DNA from: Gymnogyps californianus
Taxonomy: Eukaryota > Chordata > Aves > Accipitriformes > Cathartidae
Direction of reading: 5' to 3'
Assembly (NCBI RefSeq): GCF_018139145.2
Contig: NC_059471.1
Span: 87,070,520 to 87,134,519, forward strand
DNA: 64,000 bases
This document shows positions 1 through 60,885 of this stretch, piece by piece (the first letter of the stretch is position 1; every line of letters starts with the position of its first letter). Under the pieces are notes generated by a model. The model ran no database searches, had not been told where the DNA came from, and saw only the letters and a list, made by a program, of their open reading frames with translations. The position numbers and the translations under genes are program-made.

Positions 1-3000
1 CCTAAGGAATTTCACTTTCTTAAAATTACGCTGCTTTTCCTGCAAAAAGGACAGTTTTATTGAGTTGGAAACTGTAGAAAGTAGAACCGCAGAGTGAAGT
101 TAATATTCAGAAGTTTTTGAAAAACAAATGAGCTATTTAAATTAAAAAAGAGTTACTAAATTGAAAAAGAAAAGAACAAGTAATGGATCAGAATGTTCTC
201 TTTTTGCTAAGAACCTTGCAGAAGCCACAGTGATGATAATTCACTCCTGCCCACTATATTTGAATGTTTGTTATAGAACTAGAATTGACTGAAAATGCAT
301 TGTCAAAGGTATAATTTTTATAGTCTTATTAAAGAAAAAAAAGAAAAAGTAACCACCTTCTTCCTTTCAAGTGCCTATACCTTGCAAATTGGGCCCAGCA
401 AACATCACTCTAATAGAAGCCTCTCTTTGTACATCCACAATAAGATTTAGTTCACTGTTTAAACTTCATGTATATACAAATGCAATTCCAGGCCCAGTTG
501 GTTCTAAGATTGCCGGAGTTGCTGATGTATTCCATACAGTACAACAAACGTTTTGGACTAAAATTAATTGATCAATAATTATTTGGTTTGGTTTAAGCTA
601 ACTAGTTAGACTTCATCCTGAATGCTCATGTAACAAGTTGCTTCGTCTCGGTCAGTTGTAACTAACTGAGCTTTTTTGCTTTCAAACAGATTAAACTTAA
701 CATTGCCAAGACATTTTTTTCTTACTTTTAGCCCTGAATGTCCGTGTGTCTTATTGGCATTGTATCCCTCATTCAAATGGTGTAGATGAGAGAGTTGATG
801 GGAGAGGCTTGTGCTTTTCTTGCCCTCAGCCCTGGGAATGTGTTTAAGCCAGGATGCTTCAGTATTGCAAATACTTGGGAAGATAGGTTTAAGCTTGGTC
901 ACTAGCCTGGGTAAAATTAAGGACAGGAACAAACACAAGTCTGTCTGCTTGACCAGAAATGCTTGGTGACCCTAGAGCTGCCTGAATTGAACAGATAACA
1001 GATGAACGGTTTGAGGAAAGGCCACGGCTTGTGGAGGCCTCTGAAGCTAGCTGTGTCCCTAAGTATGTCCACTCTGCTGCAGAAGACAGACATTTCCCCA
1101 GCACAAATTGAAGTAGCCACAGAGAATCAGAACAGATGCAAAATCTAATTTAGTCACCTTTAGGTCCTCGTCCCCCTGGCTGAAAGAAGGAGCAATTGTG
1201 GAAAATCTATTAGAAATTAGTACGCTAGAGTCCAAAAATACAGGTAGAAACTAAGTATTATCTTTCATTCTTCATGCTCTGGAGTGTGAACTCATTGCCT
1301 ACTGAGTGAAAGAAAATGTTTCCCCTTGAATTTTTGCTGAACAGCTAGATGTTGTGTAGTGATATTTTTCATCCTCCTTTGAATCATTTAGCTTTGCACA
1401 TAAAGACTGTGGTGTAGCTTCAATCTACAATTATAAGTTTGTCACTGAATAGAGAGGAGAATTTATTACTAAAGTGCAGTGATGAGTTACTGCAAAAGAG
1501 AACTGAAGTCATCGCTGTAAGGCTTATAGTGAGAACAGGGACTGTGTGACAAAAGGAGAAAATGTAATCATCTGTTGTTTTCTCTCAGTTAATCTTTTGT
1601 AACTTGCTTTTTTTTTGGCCTGGCCAAATCCTTTTCCTTGTTCAGATACCTTGCACGCTGAAAGCTGAGTGCAGCTTGAGAAAGGCCGAGCATTTTTAAT
1701 GCCTCCTGATTTTTGTAGGAGCAATTCGATGCTCATCTTCCTGTGTGTCTTACTGTAGCTAGTACTGCATTGCAGAGGGGAATCAAGAGTTACAAAAGAT
1801 AAAGGATCCTGATCTCATCAACAATGTTTTCATAAACAGAAATGTAGTTTTACAAAGTAACAAAAGATAACTACCATTTGAGAGAAAAGGTGACTTGTAC
1901 TGTCATCCGATTTCAGTGAAACTAAAATACACATCTACTATGCAGCTTGTGCTAAATAGTTATGCTGAAAAATAATGTGTTCATAAATTGTTAGGAACAA
2001 AATGAGTAGCAAAGTGCACTGTTTATGCGCTTTTCTTCCACTCAAATAAATTGAGTAGCCTACATGCAAAATACTATGTCGGTCCATTACTTTCCATCAA
2101 ATAAAATAATAATTTAAAAACTTTTTATTAATAAATAATAATAATAAAAATGTAATAATTACCCCCCTGTATTTCTCGCATCTACAGAATTTCTCAAATT
2201 GGCTTTGCATCTGCCAAGGTGAAAGCTCCAGTGAAGTCTGGGGAGCTTAGGGAAAATTTAGTCAAGCTAGAAGTAAAGTAGCATCGAACATAACCTTACA
2301 TTTAGGCAAGGTTGTTGCTTGAATGAATATAGAATGAACCTGATGAGCCACAGTGTGAACTGTTTAGGAAGAAGAGCATGGTGAAGTCAAAGGCGGTTTA
2401 CTTGGGAACTTTCTAAATACAATAGCATGTTGCCTCCATTAAATTAACATTGTTCCTGTGCCATGTGGCAGCATCTTTGCCATGGAAGGTCCTGATCCAC
2501 TGAATATAGGTCCAAGGTCTTTTTCCATAAAGAGGCCTAGTGGGGAGGAAGCATGCTCCTAGTGAAAAGGCTGTTTTGTATGTGTGCTGACTGATGCTGA
2601 TTGGTATATTAAAAAGCCTTGGCCAATGAAGTCAACAGCAGTAACCTGGGCAGGAACTGGATGGTAACTACATTCAGAGCCACTGGTTAGCTCTGTTGTA
2701 AACTGACACAGCTGTACCCTATGACTGTGTCCCAGAGCCATCCAAGCTCTGATATGTTCTTGGGGCTGAATTTCCCTCCTCCTCCTTCTTCCATCCTCCC
2801 CAGACACACACGCAAAAACAACTCACAAACCATGAATGAGATGTTTCTGAGAGTAAAGGCAAGGAAAAATGCATTATTTTGCCTGTGTCATCCTCTGGAC
2901 ACGTTTCCAGTGAGAGCCTGTGTACCCTGTCTTTGCAGTGGGGAGAGGATACCTGCTGTGTAAGAGTGGGCCCCTTCCTGTCCTGGCTCTGGGCAAGCTC

Positions 3001-3176
3001 AGAGTTCATGAAAATTTGCCTTCCACACAAGCCCGATAGACACTTGATCCTACTTACAGTCCAACTCTTTAACCAAGGAGTATTTAACCAAAATTACTTA
3101 AATGTATAATAGTTAAGGGAAGCTTGTAAGATTCTGTAAGTATTCTAACAGAAACAGACTTCTTATACTTTCAGAA

Positions 3177-3229
3177 GAAAACTAAAGGAGTTGTTAGAGT
3201 TGTATTAAAGGAAAACTAAAGGAGTTGTT
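3177..3229 (+). repeat. direct duplication, 34-bp spacing
   Basis: GAAAACTAAAGGAGTTGTT occurs identically at 3177-3195 and 3211-3229. The 15 bases between the copies are rich in GTT/TTG. It looks like a local duplication within the upstream intron. Confidence 0.9.
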
Positions 3230-5230
3230 GTCTTGTAGCAGCTGAAAGTTTTGGATGGTTGGGCAGAACCCAGGCCCATCTTCTAAAAAAATTGCTGTTT
3301 GTTCCCAAGGTCTTGAAATTATGCTGGAACAAGAAAACTGATATAAAATGCATAGTATTCTGAAATGAGATGAGCAGTTTAATTAAAAACAAATTAGCAA
3401 GTCATTCCTTGGAAATCCGGGCAATGTGAATATGCCAGTTTGCTATGTGATAGCAGTGAGTCTTAAATTCAAAATCCTCCTACAGCAAGCATCCTTTCCC
3501 TTCCAAAGGCAAGGACAGTTCTCACAAGCAAAGCAAAACATGTTTTAATGAAATGAGTTTGCTGGACAGAACTATTCCATAATTACTAAGCAGATGATGC
3601 TGTGATTATGTCTCATTATTTGGAGTGACTGTTTCTTGAGAAACTCTCTTTAGGGGTGCAGTTCATGGCGTGTTGTCTTACTGAATCACTCAGGTCCGCT
3701 AGTGCTCTATTAGAAGAAAAAGAGCTAATTCTGTTGGTCAGAAACTGAGAGAAGTAATTCAAGAACTTTTGTTGTCACTTTTCTGTACCTTCGGTTTTCT
3801 TTTGCTGTTTCCAGTCACCTCTGATACTAATATATGGTAATAAACCTGATAACATTTAATGGAGCTTTAAAAGTTCACTGTCTTCAACTTTTGTCTTCAC
3901 CATGGTGAGATCTGGGTACTCATGAAGTGGGAAAGATTTTTTAATAATGCAGCAGAGTTTTACCCCTAAATATCATTTTTCTAGGAAGACAATTGTGTAT
4001 GCATCCCCACATGTTGAATGAGTGTTTACATTTTGGAAAGGTCATAGAATTTGAAGCCTTAATCTGAAAGAGCATCCTCTAATCATAGGGTGTTCTCTAG
4101 GGACTTTGCTACGGCTCATTTATTGTGCTTAGAATGGGCACAATATCATACTGCTGGACGGCAGTATGAATACCTAAGATGGAAAGAAAACCGCAAGACC
4201 TGAAAGACAATAATCTTTTAGAAATGCATAGAAGCATATGGCGTATTTTTTTTATTGTAGTAACTTGGTGATTTTGGCATCCAGTATTCCCAGAGCTCCT
4301 CTTGGGGAATATTCACACCACCTTGTTTTAGGATTGCAACCAATATAACCATATTGGAATGCTGATCTCCATAGGCTTACTGTATAGACTGTCTGTACAC
4401 CTCTCACAGAGAGGCAGAGGGAGAGCAGCTGCTCCAGGGAGCTATTTAATGCATCTCAGCATAGGCTTCTGTTCCATGCCGCATCCTGGACTTGCCTCAC
4501 TCCTCTCCTTTCCCCATCATCTGTCAACACAGCTGAGGACTTTTTTTTAATGAGGAGCCGCATCTGTGAACTTGAAATGGCATACCTTGTGTTAGGTGGT
4601 AGGAACACTCCTTTTCTGTGCATTTTGGCATCTCTCTGCAATACAACAGTTGGGAATAGGAGAAAAAAATCATACATTAATTCATTGTAAATAGAAGTTT
4701 CTCTGAAACTGCTAAGGACCCCATAAACTTAGTAGTTTTAGAAGAGATTAATAGGAAGAATAGGTGGATGAATACAAGTCTAAAGATATATGAAAAATTC
4801 AGTTTTCATCACCAGAGAATGATTTATAATGTAGGTCTCTTCGCTTTGCATGTGGAGAGCTGGGTGTTCTGTAATTTTCTAAAAGTAATTTTTCAATAAT
4901 TGTCAGCGCAGTTACAAGAGAGATGAAAGTACAAATAACATGCCAGCATGGTATTAAAAATCCCAAACAAACAGGAAATCTAAGCTTTCATTTTTATTAT
5001 GGAATTTTATATCTTTTTTACCTTTTTAAAATGTCAGGTCAAAGCAATTTGCATGTATCCAAAAAGCCATAAAACCCCAATTTTGCAATAAAATTCACTT
5101 TTTCACTTTTTCACTTCTTCCCAATTCAGGTAAAGCACAAAGCATTCTTAACTCCATTTTATATATTTCGTGACTTCCTCTTTTCAGTAATGATTCTGCA
5201 TCATGAAATACAGATAAAGCAGAAGAGGTA

Positions 5231-5247
5231 GGAGTGTGTGTGTGTGT
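5231..5247 (+). repeat. (GT)n microsatellite
   Basis: A short run of about eight GT units in the upstream intron; likely length-variable between individuals. Confidence 0.85.
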
Positions 5248-6730
5248 CTATGCTTGAAGGTAATGTTATCTCTGGAAGAAGGTCATGTTGGTAATATAAA
5301 TTTTGTTATATTTTCCATTTGATTCTGATTTGTTTATTCATTCTGAAACATTATTGTTCAATAAAACATGCCATCTATATACAAACCTGAACTTCCAACT
5401 GTGTGTAAATAATTTAAAGAGGAGAAAATCCCAATGTCATGGTCTGTAACAGGATTAAGATTTCACTGTCACTGGATTTATTTTTTTTTGCTTTTATCAC
5501 TTAAGTTTTTTTACTTTCCTTTTTACATAAGTTATTTGTAGTTTGGCATTTGGAATTATAGTGCTGATTTGGCAAGGAGATTATATCCAGTTTTATATTA
5601 TTTTTCATAACATTGTTGTAGATCTTTTTTACTTTAAGAAGTACGCTTTGCAATCTTGGAAGAGTGGTTGGTGCAGCAGTCATGTGCAGTTGTGTTTCAG
5701 TCATTTGAGGAGACTGGTTAGCTTTTGTCTTTTGAATTTGAGAGCAGTTAGGCTGGTTCTTAATTGGTTTTGGAGGTACCCACAGTTTTGGGACCAGAAG
5801 TCCTAATCCCTGAATTTGCTGACAAAACATGCATTTGGAAACCTGAACCGAGAAATCAGTTTTAGTTGCTGAAAGGGGACTTCACAGAAAACATTTAAAC
5901 TCTCAAAAATCACTTGCTTACAGAAATATGAGAGAATTATAGGAAAAATCACAGCTGCCCTGCTTCTGAGAAGAGGGTGTTCAGGGAGTGAGAGATGAGG
6001 AGATACACAGTACCCATTTGACAGTTCTAGCCTTTTTGGAAACTTTTTTATTTCTATCTTGCTGCGAAGAGGCTGCCAAGGATAACAGGTTTAAGAATTA
6101 TCCCATCGTGAAGTGGTTATTTATTGTAATCTTCATGCCTGCAATAGTAAATCATGCTTGGCAGCAGTAGAACATGAGAAACTCAGTCCAAAGTCAATTA
6201 GCATGTTTTATTAGTATAGAATAAGCTTCAGAGTTAATGGGAGTTACCCGTCGTCGTTAAGAGCCTGATTTTCATCTGTGCTGAACATCTGCACGTTCAA
6301 CGGAAATTGGTGGGGTTTGGGGGCACTTAATGTCTTTGCAAAAGATGTGGGCAGAGAGGGGGGTTGGAGCTCACCACACGCTCCCTGCGTGCCTGAGCAC
6401 AGCTCAGAGGCAGGGCACCTAACCCTGAGAGCGCATGGGAGCAGCTCACGCAGTCCCTTTTTCTCTCTGCTCAGATGCAAAAGCATTTGCCTCTTATTCT
6501 TCCCTGGTCTGACCCTGTGTCTGTTCGGGGTCATCACAGAAAATGGATTTTGTATTGTGCTGCTGACTGAGGCCTTTCCCCCTCCTCCTTCATTCCCTCT
6601 GCTTTGTAGATTCAGCAATGTGATTTAATATGTACTTTAAAAATGCAATCGTTTAAATAGTAGGTTGATATGCAAATAGCTAGCAATGGTATGCTCACTG
6701 TGACATTTTATTTTCTTTTTTCTTTTCTAG

Positions 6731-55293
<48,563 letters not shown>

Positions 55294-57789
55294 TGATTCC
55301 CATTCTTCGGACAATAACTAGATCTCAAAGAAATATTTTAGAATTCTTTATTTTGCTGGACACCAGTGTTTTATCTCCTTTAACTAGAAGATGTCATGTT
55401 TGAAACAGAGTGTGGTACCTCTGCCTTGACTTACTTGCTACTGATAGAAAGGGAAGAAGCAGCAGTTTCCAGACTGGCTAGAAACCTTCTTTCCAGCATC
55501 TATGTCACTGCAATATGCTAAGTCTTATCAGACAACCCCTTTACTACAGGTACTTGAAAGGCCTGATAATGGCAGGAAAACTTGTGGGAGGCGTTTGTTT
55601 TTCCTTTGAGGTAAGGGGAGCCCTAATGTGTGTAACTGTTTTTAACATATAGCCATAACTCAAGTAAATGTGAAGGAAGAGATTCTGCTGAATAGGATGT
55701 AAAAGGAAAATTGCAGTAACTTGCTAATTTTTAAATATGTCAAGAAAATGGAGTTAGATCACAACATATTTTAGATATCACATTCACCCCATAAAAGTAT
55801 TTACATTTTAGATCTCCGTAAAAGATGTCATTGTAGAGGAATATACACACAGTAACTGTACAGCAAAACAATAGAAATAATTGAAATTATCTTCATATAC
55901 TAAACAAGGAGTATGTAATTTAGATTGCCAGTGTCTAAGGGAGATGGCAGTGTGGGCTTGTCAGGAAGTCTGCTGTGAAAAACTGGCAGGTGGAGCTTCA
56001 CTGAACCTTTAAGAGACAAGTATCTTGGTTTCCTGTTGTAAAACACCACTACAGATTATCGCATTATAATTGGTGTAGATTAATTGAAACTAATGGAGCC
56101 TTTACATTCTTTTACACCATCTGAGTGCTTGGTCCACCAACTTCTAAAACTCCTCAGTGTGCTGCAGTGTATAAGTGAGTCTGATAAATTTCAGAAAAGA
56201 TGTCATTTAGTATTAATAGTGAGCACTTGTGGTGCACTTTAATTAAATCAGGTCCCCAGATTCAAGAACTGCTATTCACTTTCTTCTTCATTTGTAGTAA
56301 TTTAGGTATGATGATAAACATTTCTTCTTACATTATTATTTTCAACTTTAATTTTATGCTCTTTTTGTAAGTTGGAAATCTGATAGTGGGGAGATTTCCA
56401 TTTGCAAAGACAGACTGATATATAGTGTTTCTTTAATACATGAAGCCAAGGAGATTGCAAGTGTCCCCAAACTGTCCTCTTTGTAATGTCTGCAGTCTTT
56501 CCTAGAAGGAATCTAATCAATGCAAGAGCCCTTGAAATCAAATATTTACAGAACAAAATAGAAAAGTTATTTGTGTAACGGAGGACTTTCCACTCTGTAA
56601 AGAACAGTGTGGTAAATTTGCAATACTTTCCATGTATTGAGAGAATACTTATCTCTCAATAACATTTCTTTGTTAGTATATGTTAAATTCCTGACACTGC
56701 AGTGAGAAAACTTTTTTTTTTTTTAAGGTGCCATCTTTGTTTTTCCTTGGTTTCCTCTATTACCCATTATGTCTAGTTTCCAAATTGTGTACAAAAATAA
56801 ATCATGTACACAGGAACTGGAAGATTCTTCAGAATTCTGGTGTGGAAGTTAATGAGCAACAGCAAACCTAGAATTGCCAACCGGCATTTTTCATGTGCTT
56901 TGGATACCCATCCACAAAACACCTGAACTGTTAACACCACAAGTTCCACCACATTCTATGTCTGCTAATGCTTTTTGTGCATCATTACCATTAAAGGATG
57001 TCTCTCTCCATAATGCCATTAAATCTTCAGCATCTTTTTGGAAGTTTAGTGGGAGCTTATTTATTTATAAAAATAAATAAAGGTTATTTGTTCTTCAGAA
57101 TACAAATCAGTATTGATCTGCCAACTGGCTCTGAAGCAAAATGCATGAAATAAACAGAAAGAGGAAGCTTGGGCCATTGATTTGTCCCAAGGAAATGGGA
57201 AGGAGCCCTTCACAAAGCATTTACAGTCCTCTGCAGCTCAATATTGCTGGTCCTATCGCTGGAAGCCACCTGGCTGCCACCATGCAGTACAATACAGTTC
57301 CCTTTTTGTGGTGATGGCACCCAAGTATAGTGGCTTATGAAACCCTAATCTAGTTTGCAGATGGGGCTATATGTCTTTGCCACATAGCAGAGCCAGAGGT
57401 TTTGTAATAAATTGGACAGAACTTTTCTTAAAATCTTAAATAAACAGTGCAGTGAGCAGATAAAGAACAGGGAAATACAGATAAAACACAAGGAACTCAT
57501 ATCTGACTGCAGTACAATTTTAGTAAACTATAGATAACAAATAGGACAATGAAAACAAACTTTATGCTCAAGTTGCAAATTGCATCTTAGAAATCACTAA
57601 AAAAAGTGGCTGTCCTATTAGAAAATATTTTTTTACAAGCATCATCTACCTGGTTTTCACAAAGACTTTGGATTATCTGTAAATGGGAGCCTCTGGATGA
57701 GCATGAGTTCAGTGCAGAGGAATGGTGGTAACTCCAAAAACTGCACTAAAGAAAAAAGTAGTGAAAAGTAGTGAAAGAGACTGGGGTGC

Positions 57790-59080
57790 CTCAATTGTTT
57801 GTATTAGGTCCCAGTACTAGAGAATACTCCACCAGGCTTGTTAAGTAGTTCCAATCCCTGGTTGCTCTTGTTGTTAAAAGTTTTCATCTGTTAGCCTGTG
57901 TTCACCTGGCTTCTATGTCCAACCTTAGTTATAAATGTACCTTTATCCTCTAGGTTTAAAGGGGTTTTGTTACCAAATTTTATCTCCCGATATAGGAATT
58001 TACAGCTTATAATCAAATCACTTTGTAGCCTTCTCTTGCTTAAAAGAAATTGAATGAGCATCCTGGGTTTGTCATCAGAGAGTGTGTTTTCATATCCTTT
58101 CATCATTCTTGTAAGTCTTTCAACTCCTCATATTTAATCCTGAAGTATCCTAAGCATCCTTCCTAAAGTATGTATGCCAGAACAGGACATAAATTTCCAG
58201 GAGCTGCATAGAAAGGTAATATAACCTTTTTATTCTTGTTCACTACCTCTCTATTTAAATATTTAAAGGAGTGTTTACCCATTTTAACCATAGACTTGGA
58301 GTGGGAGTATGTTTATTACATGGATTTGGTTTTATTTTTTCTGTAATGTCACTTTTCCAAATCACTGATTTGCAAGACTGGTATTCCCAATCTAATAATT
58401 TATATCTTGCATTCTTTCTTCTTAAATATATAATATTGTGTATGGTTGGCCATGTTGAAACATACAACTTCTTGGGTATGCTTGCTGAATAATCTATGTC
58501 TCTGAAGCAACCCTAAATACGAAACACCAGAGAGTAAGGGCTCTGGGCCCTCAAATTGGGCCCCCATGATTCCCAAGTCCATAACATGGAGTATTGAAAC
58601 TCCAGGAATCTGGGGTCTGCTGTGGAATGGAACTACTGAAACCCTTGTTTTGAAAGTATCTTTTTAATATGCATATTCTGTGAAATAAAAAAACCCCGCA
58701 CATTTAATTTCTTCATTTTTTTCTCTATTTTCTTTTCCCTTTTTTCTGAATTCTCTGGAATAGAAACCATGCTGCTCTCTCAGGATTGAGGTCTCATGTC
58801 ATTCCCTGGTCTTTGATGCTGTGTTACCTTTATTCAATAAAGTTTTCATTCTTTTTTGAGTCCATTGGTAGAAATGTTAAATAATTTTGGACTAAGAATG
58901 CATCCCACTAGTTAATGATGAATTCCTCTTACAATTCCAGGCCTCTTTCCTTTCGAATTTTGCGGCCATTGACGTGTGCAGGTTGATTACCTTTTTACTG
59001 TGAAGGTTTTCTGCAGAAAAGCAGCTTTTACAATTACACTGACTTCAAGTCCTTGCTTCTACTGCTTTTATACATGGCTC
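57790..59080 (-). mobile_element. CR1/L3-type LINE fragment, antisense
   Basis: On the minus strand this is a 3' portion of an old CR1/L3 LINE. Collinear plus-strand landmarks are CTCTTGTTGTTAAAAGTTTT (57866), GTTTTGTTACCAAATTTTAT, AATCAAATCACTTTGTAGCC then TTCTCTTGCTTAA (58011-58044), TATGCCAGAACAGGACATAA (58173), GGTAATATAACCTTTTTATTC (58215), TTAAATATATAATATTGTG then TTGGCCATGTTGAAACATAC, and ATGTTAAATAATTTTGGACTA (58876) then AATGCATCCCACTAG. These blocks follow the reverse complement of the reverse-transcriptase C-terminal coding region and 3' UTR seen in turtle, crocodile and bird CR1/L3 copies. The frame is destroyed. Outer limits are approximate. Confidence 0.85.
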
Positions 59081-60737
59081 TATAGAAAAGAAAAATCTTT
59101 GATCAAAAAACTACACTGATGAATTAAATTACCACAACAGAAATGGTATGTTTTTGTCCTGTAAACAAAGTGAATGGCGTTAAAAAATTACCATGGTAAT
59201 TCAGAAGTGCATCGTGGTGGTTTATTTGCTAAAAGTTATTTTGAAAAATGCCAGCAGATTCAAATTGTTATATTCTGAAGTGATACAAGAATGTGACAGT
59301 CTAGCATTTTCCTGACTGTCAGTATACTAAATGTTCATAAAATCAGTGGTTTTAACAATTTTGTTTATATCGTTGAACTGCCATTACAATCAAAACTGTG
59401 TGGTCAAGGGAGCATTTCAGTTATGGCCTTGAAAAGTGAACAGCATTTACTCGTGTCCACTGAACATAACTGATGTGATAGCTGATATAATAGCAAAAGA
59501 AAAACTAATTTATGGTATGTCTGTGAAGTAATCATCTCTTGTATCCACTTATGGTATTTTTTTAATCCTCGCATACAAAGTCTCTTCACCACTTTGCTTT
59601 GTTTTGTTTCCCATTCCAGAAAGTGTTTCCAGCATATGTTGATTTCTAGCCAAGTTGTTGTTTCTGCATTTTATTTTTCTTCCTCAGTATTGCAAAAGAA
59701 ATACCAACACAGAGTGTTAATGTTTTTATTAAGCCAAGGCAAACTGTTCGAGCTGTTGCTAATCTAATGTGCAAACAAGTGTTCAATGTGATCTATTACT
59801 GTGGATATAAAATGGTGCAGTTAAAATTGTCTTGAACCTTTGGGGCACAACATGAAAGCCCTGACACATTATTATAGTTTTTTAAGTTCATTATGTTATT
59901 CTGTACAGGAGTTTCCTTGGTACGTTGTGCCTTGTTTTCCTTGCAGGAAAATAATGGGGTTATTTAGGAGGGAGATGGTGTCATGAGTCAAAAGAAGTTC
60001 TGCATCAGGTTAATAATAATCTGCTCCTGTCTGGATCAATACAACTTTCCCTTAGTCTAGAAACAGTATTGCTATGGGAAGAAAAGCTTGCAGCCTATTG
60101 TATATAGTAGGGAGTTATACAAGAAAAAGTAACCTTGCTTACAAATTGTTTCCAAACCTACACCAATAAACTTATATTATTGACCTTGTTCCTTCTTCCT
60201 TCCTGCCTCCTATCGCTTTGCCTTTTCCAGTGTATGCTCAGTTGTTCATATGTATTTAGCAATACCTAATGACTTGCTTGTCATAGGAAAAGTGGCAAAA
60301 AAGTAACAGCTTCTCACTTTGCTGATAACCAGCCTATTTAAAATTGTTTAATTAATTACAGTAGTTTTCTTGGTCATTTTAATTGTGTTTGAAAAGAAAG
60401 TAAGTTTAGTAGCAAGATGTACCATTTGAAGTTCATACATCTGGAACAAGTGGCTCAGGAACCGATGCAGGAAAGAAACGAAGGATTTGTTCCGTAGGGA
60501 TTTTGCTCAGTCTACATATGTAGATACAAACACATGCACTGTCTTTAATGTTCCAGTTTTACTTTAAATAAGGGAGGAAGAAAATAAAAGCCATCAGTTG
60601 GAGTTCTTTTCCTGCAAATTCAATGAAGTTGGTGCATCTTTGGCAAACTTATTTTTTTCCTCTTCAGCACTGTGTAACTATCCATGTGGTTGAAGTGCAG
60701 CTCAGTAACTTTTAACTCACATAATTAATTTCAGTAC

Positions 60738-60885
60738 TTGCTGCAATGAGCACCTACAGAGAGCCAAGCACTCTCCTTTCTACTCTGCCAGTGAGGACAC
60801 TGAGGCAATGAGGATGAGGGATTTGGCCAAGGTTACAATTTCAGTTGTCTCTCTCTGCCAGTCCTTGTAAGGTTGCCGTACCGGT
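60738..60885 (-). repeat. MIR SINE, antisense
   Basis: The plus strand reads CTGCAATGAGCACCTACAGA, then GAGCCAAGCACTCTCC. It then reads CAGTGAGGACACTGAGGCAA, followed by GATTTGGCCAAGGTTACA. These are the reverse complement of MIR in order (taTTGAGCACCTActatgtGCCAgGCACTgtgct..cAGaTGAGGAaACTGAGGCac..acTTGcCCAAGGTcACA). The middle of the element between the two halves is deleted. This is the best-preserved MIR in the window. Confidence 0.85.

Larger units (their letters stand above)
1..6730 (+). other. CNKSR2: CNKSR2 upstream intron (3' part)
   Basis: Intronic sequence ending in a strong pyrimidine tract and CTAG acceptor at 6730. I looked for the preceding CRIC exon, which should end next to the codons for the residues before CKTLSG, and did not find it, so it probably lies upstream. 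Contents: an AT-rich low-complexity patch at about 2100-2160, a short direct duplication at 3177-3229 and a (GT)n tract at about 5231-5247. All open frames in this stretch are short and lack recognisable protein features. Confidence 0.8.

Noticed and set aside
371..571. 66-codon plus-strand open frame near the window start
   Set aside because: Checked as a possible CRIC exon; it does not match CNKSR2 upstream sequence and has no clear flanking splice sites.
4020..4090. TCATAGAATTTGAAG-like text resembling the end of a sauropsid repeat
   Set aside because: Only a short phrase matches and the expected following blocks are absent.
59600..59640. CATTCCAG as a possible start of the next CNKSR2 exon (protein TFQQ...)
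   Set aside because: The following codons do not match the expected PH-proximal sequence and no polypyrimidine tract fits; the true exon is most likely beyond the window.
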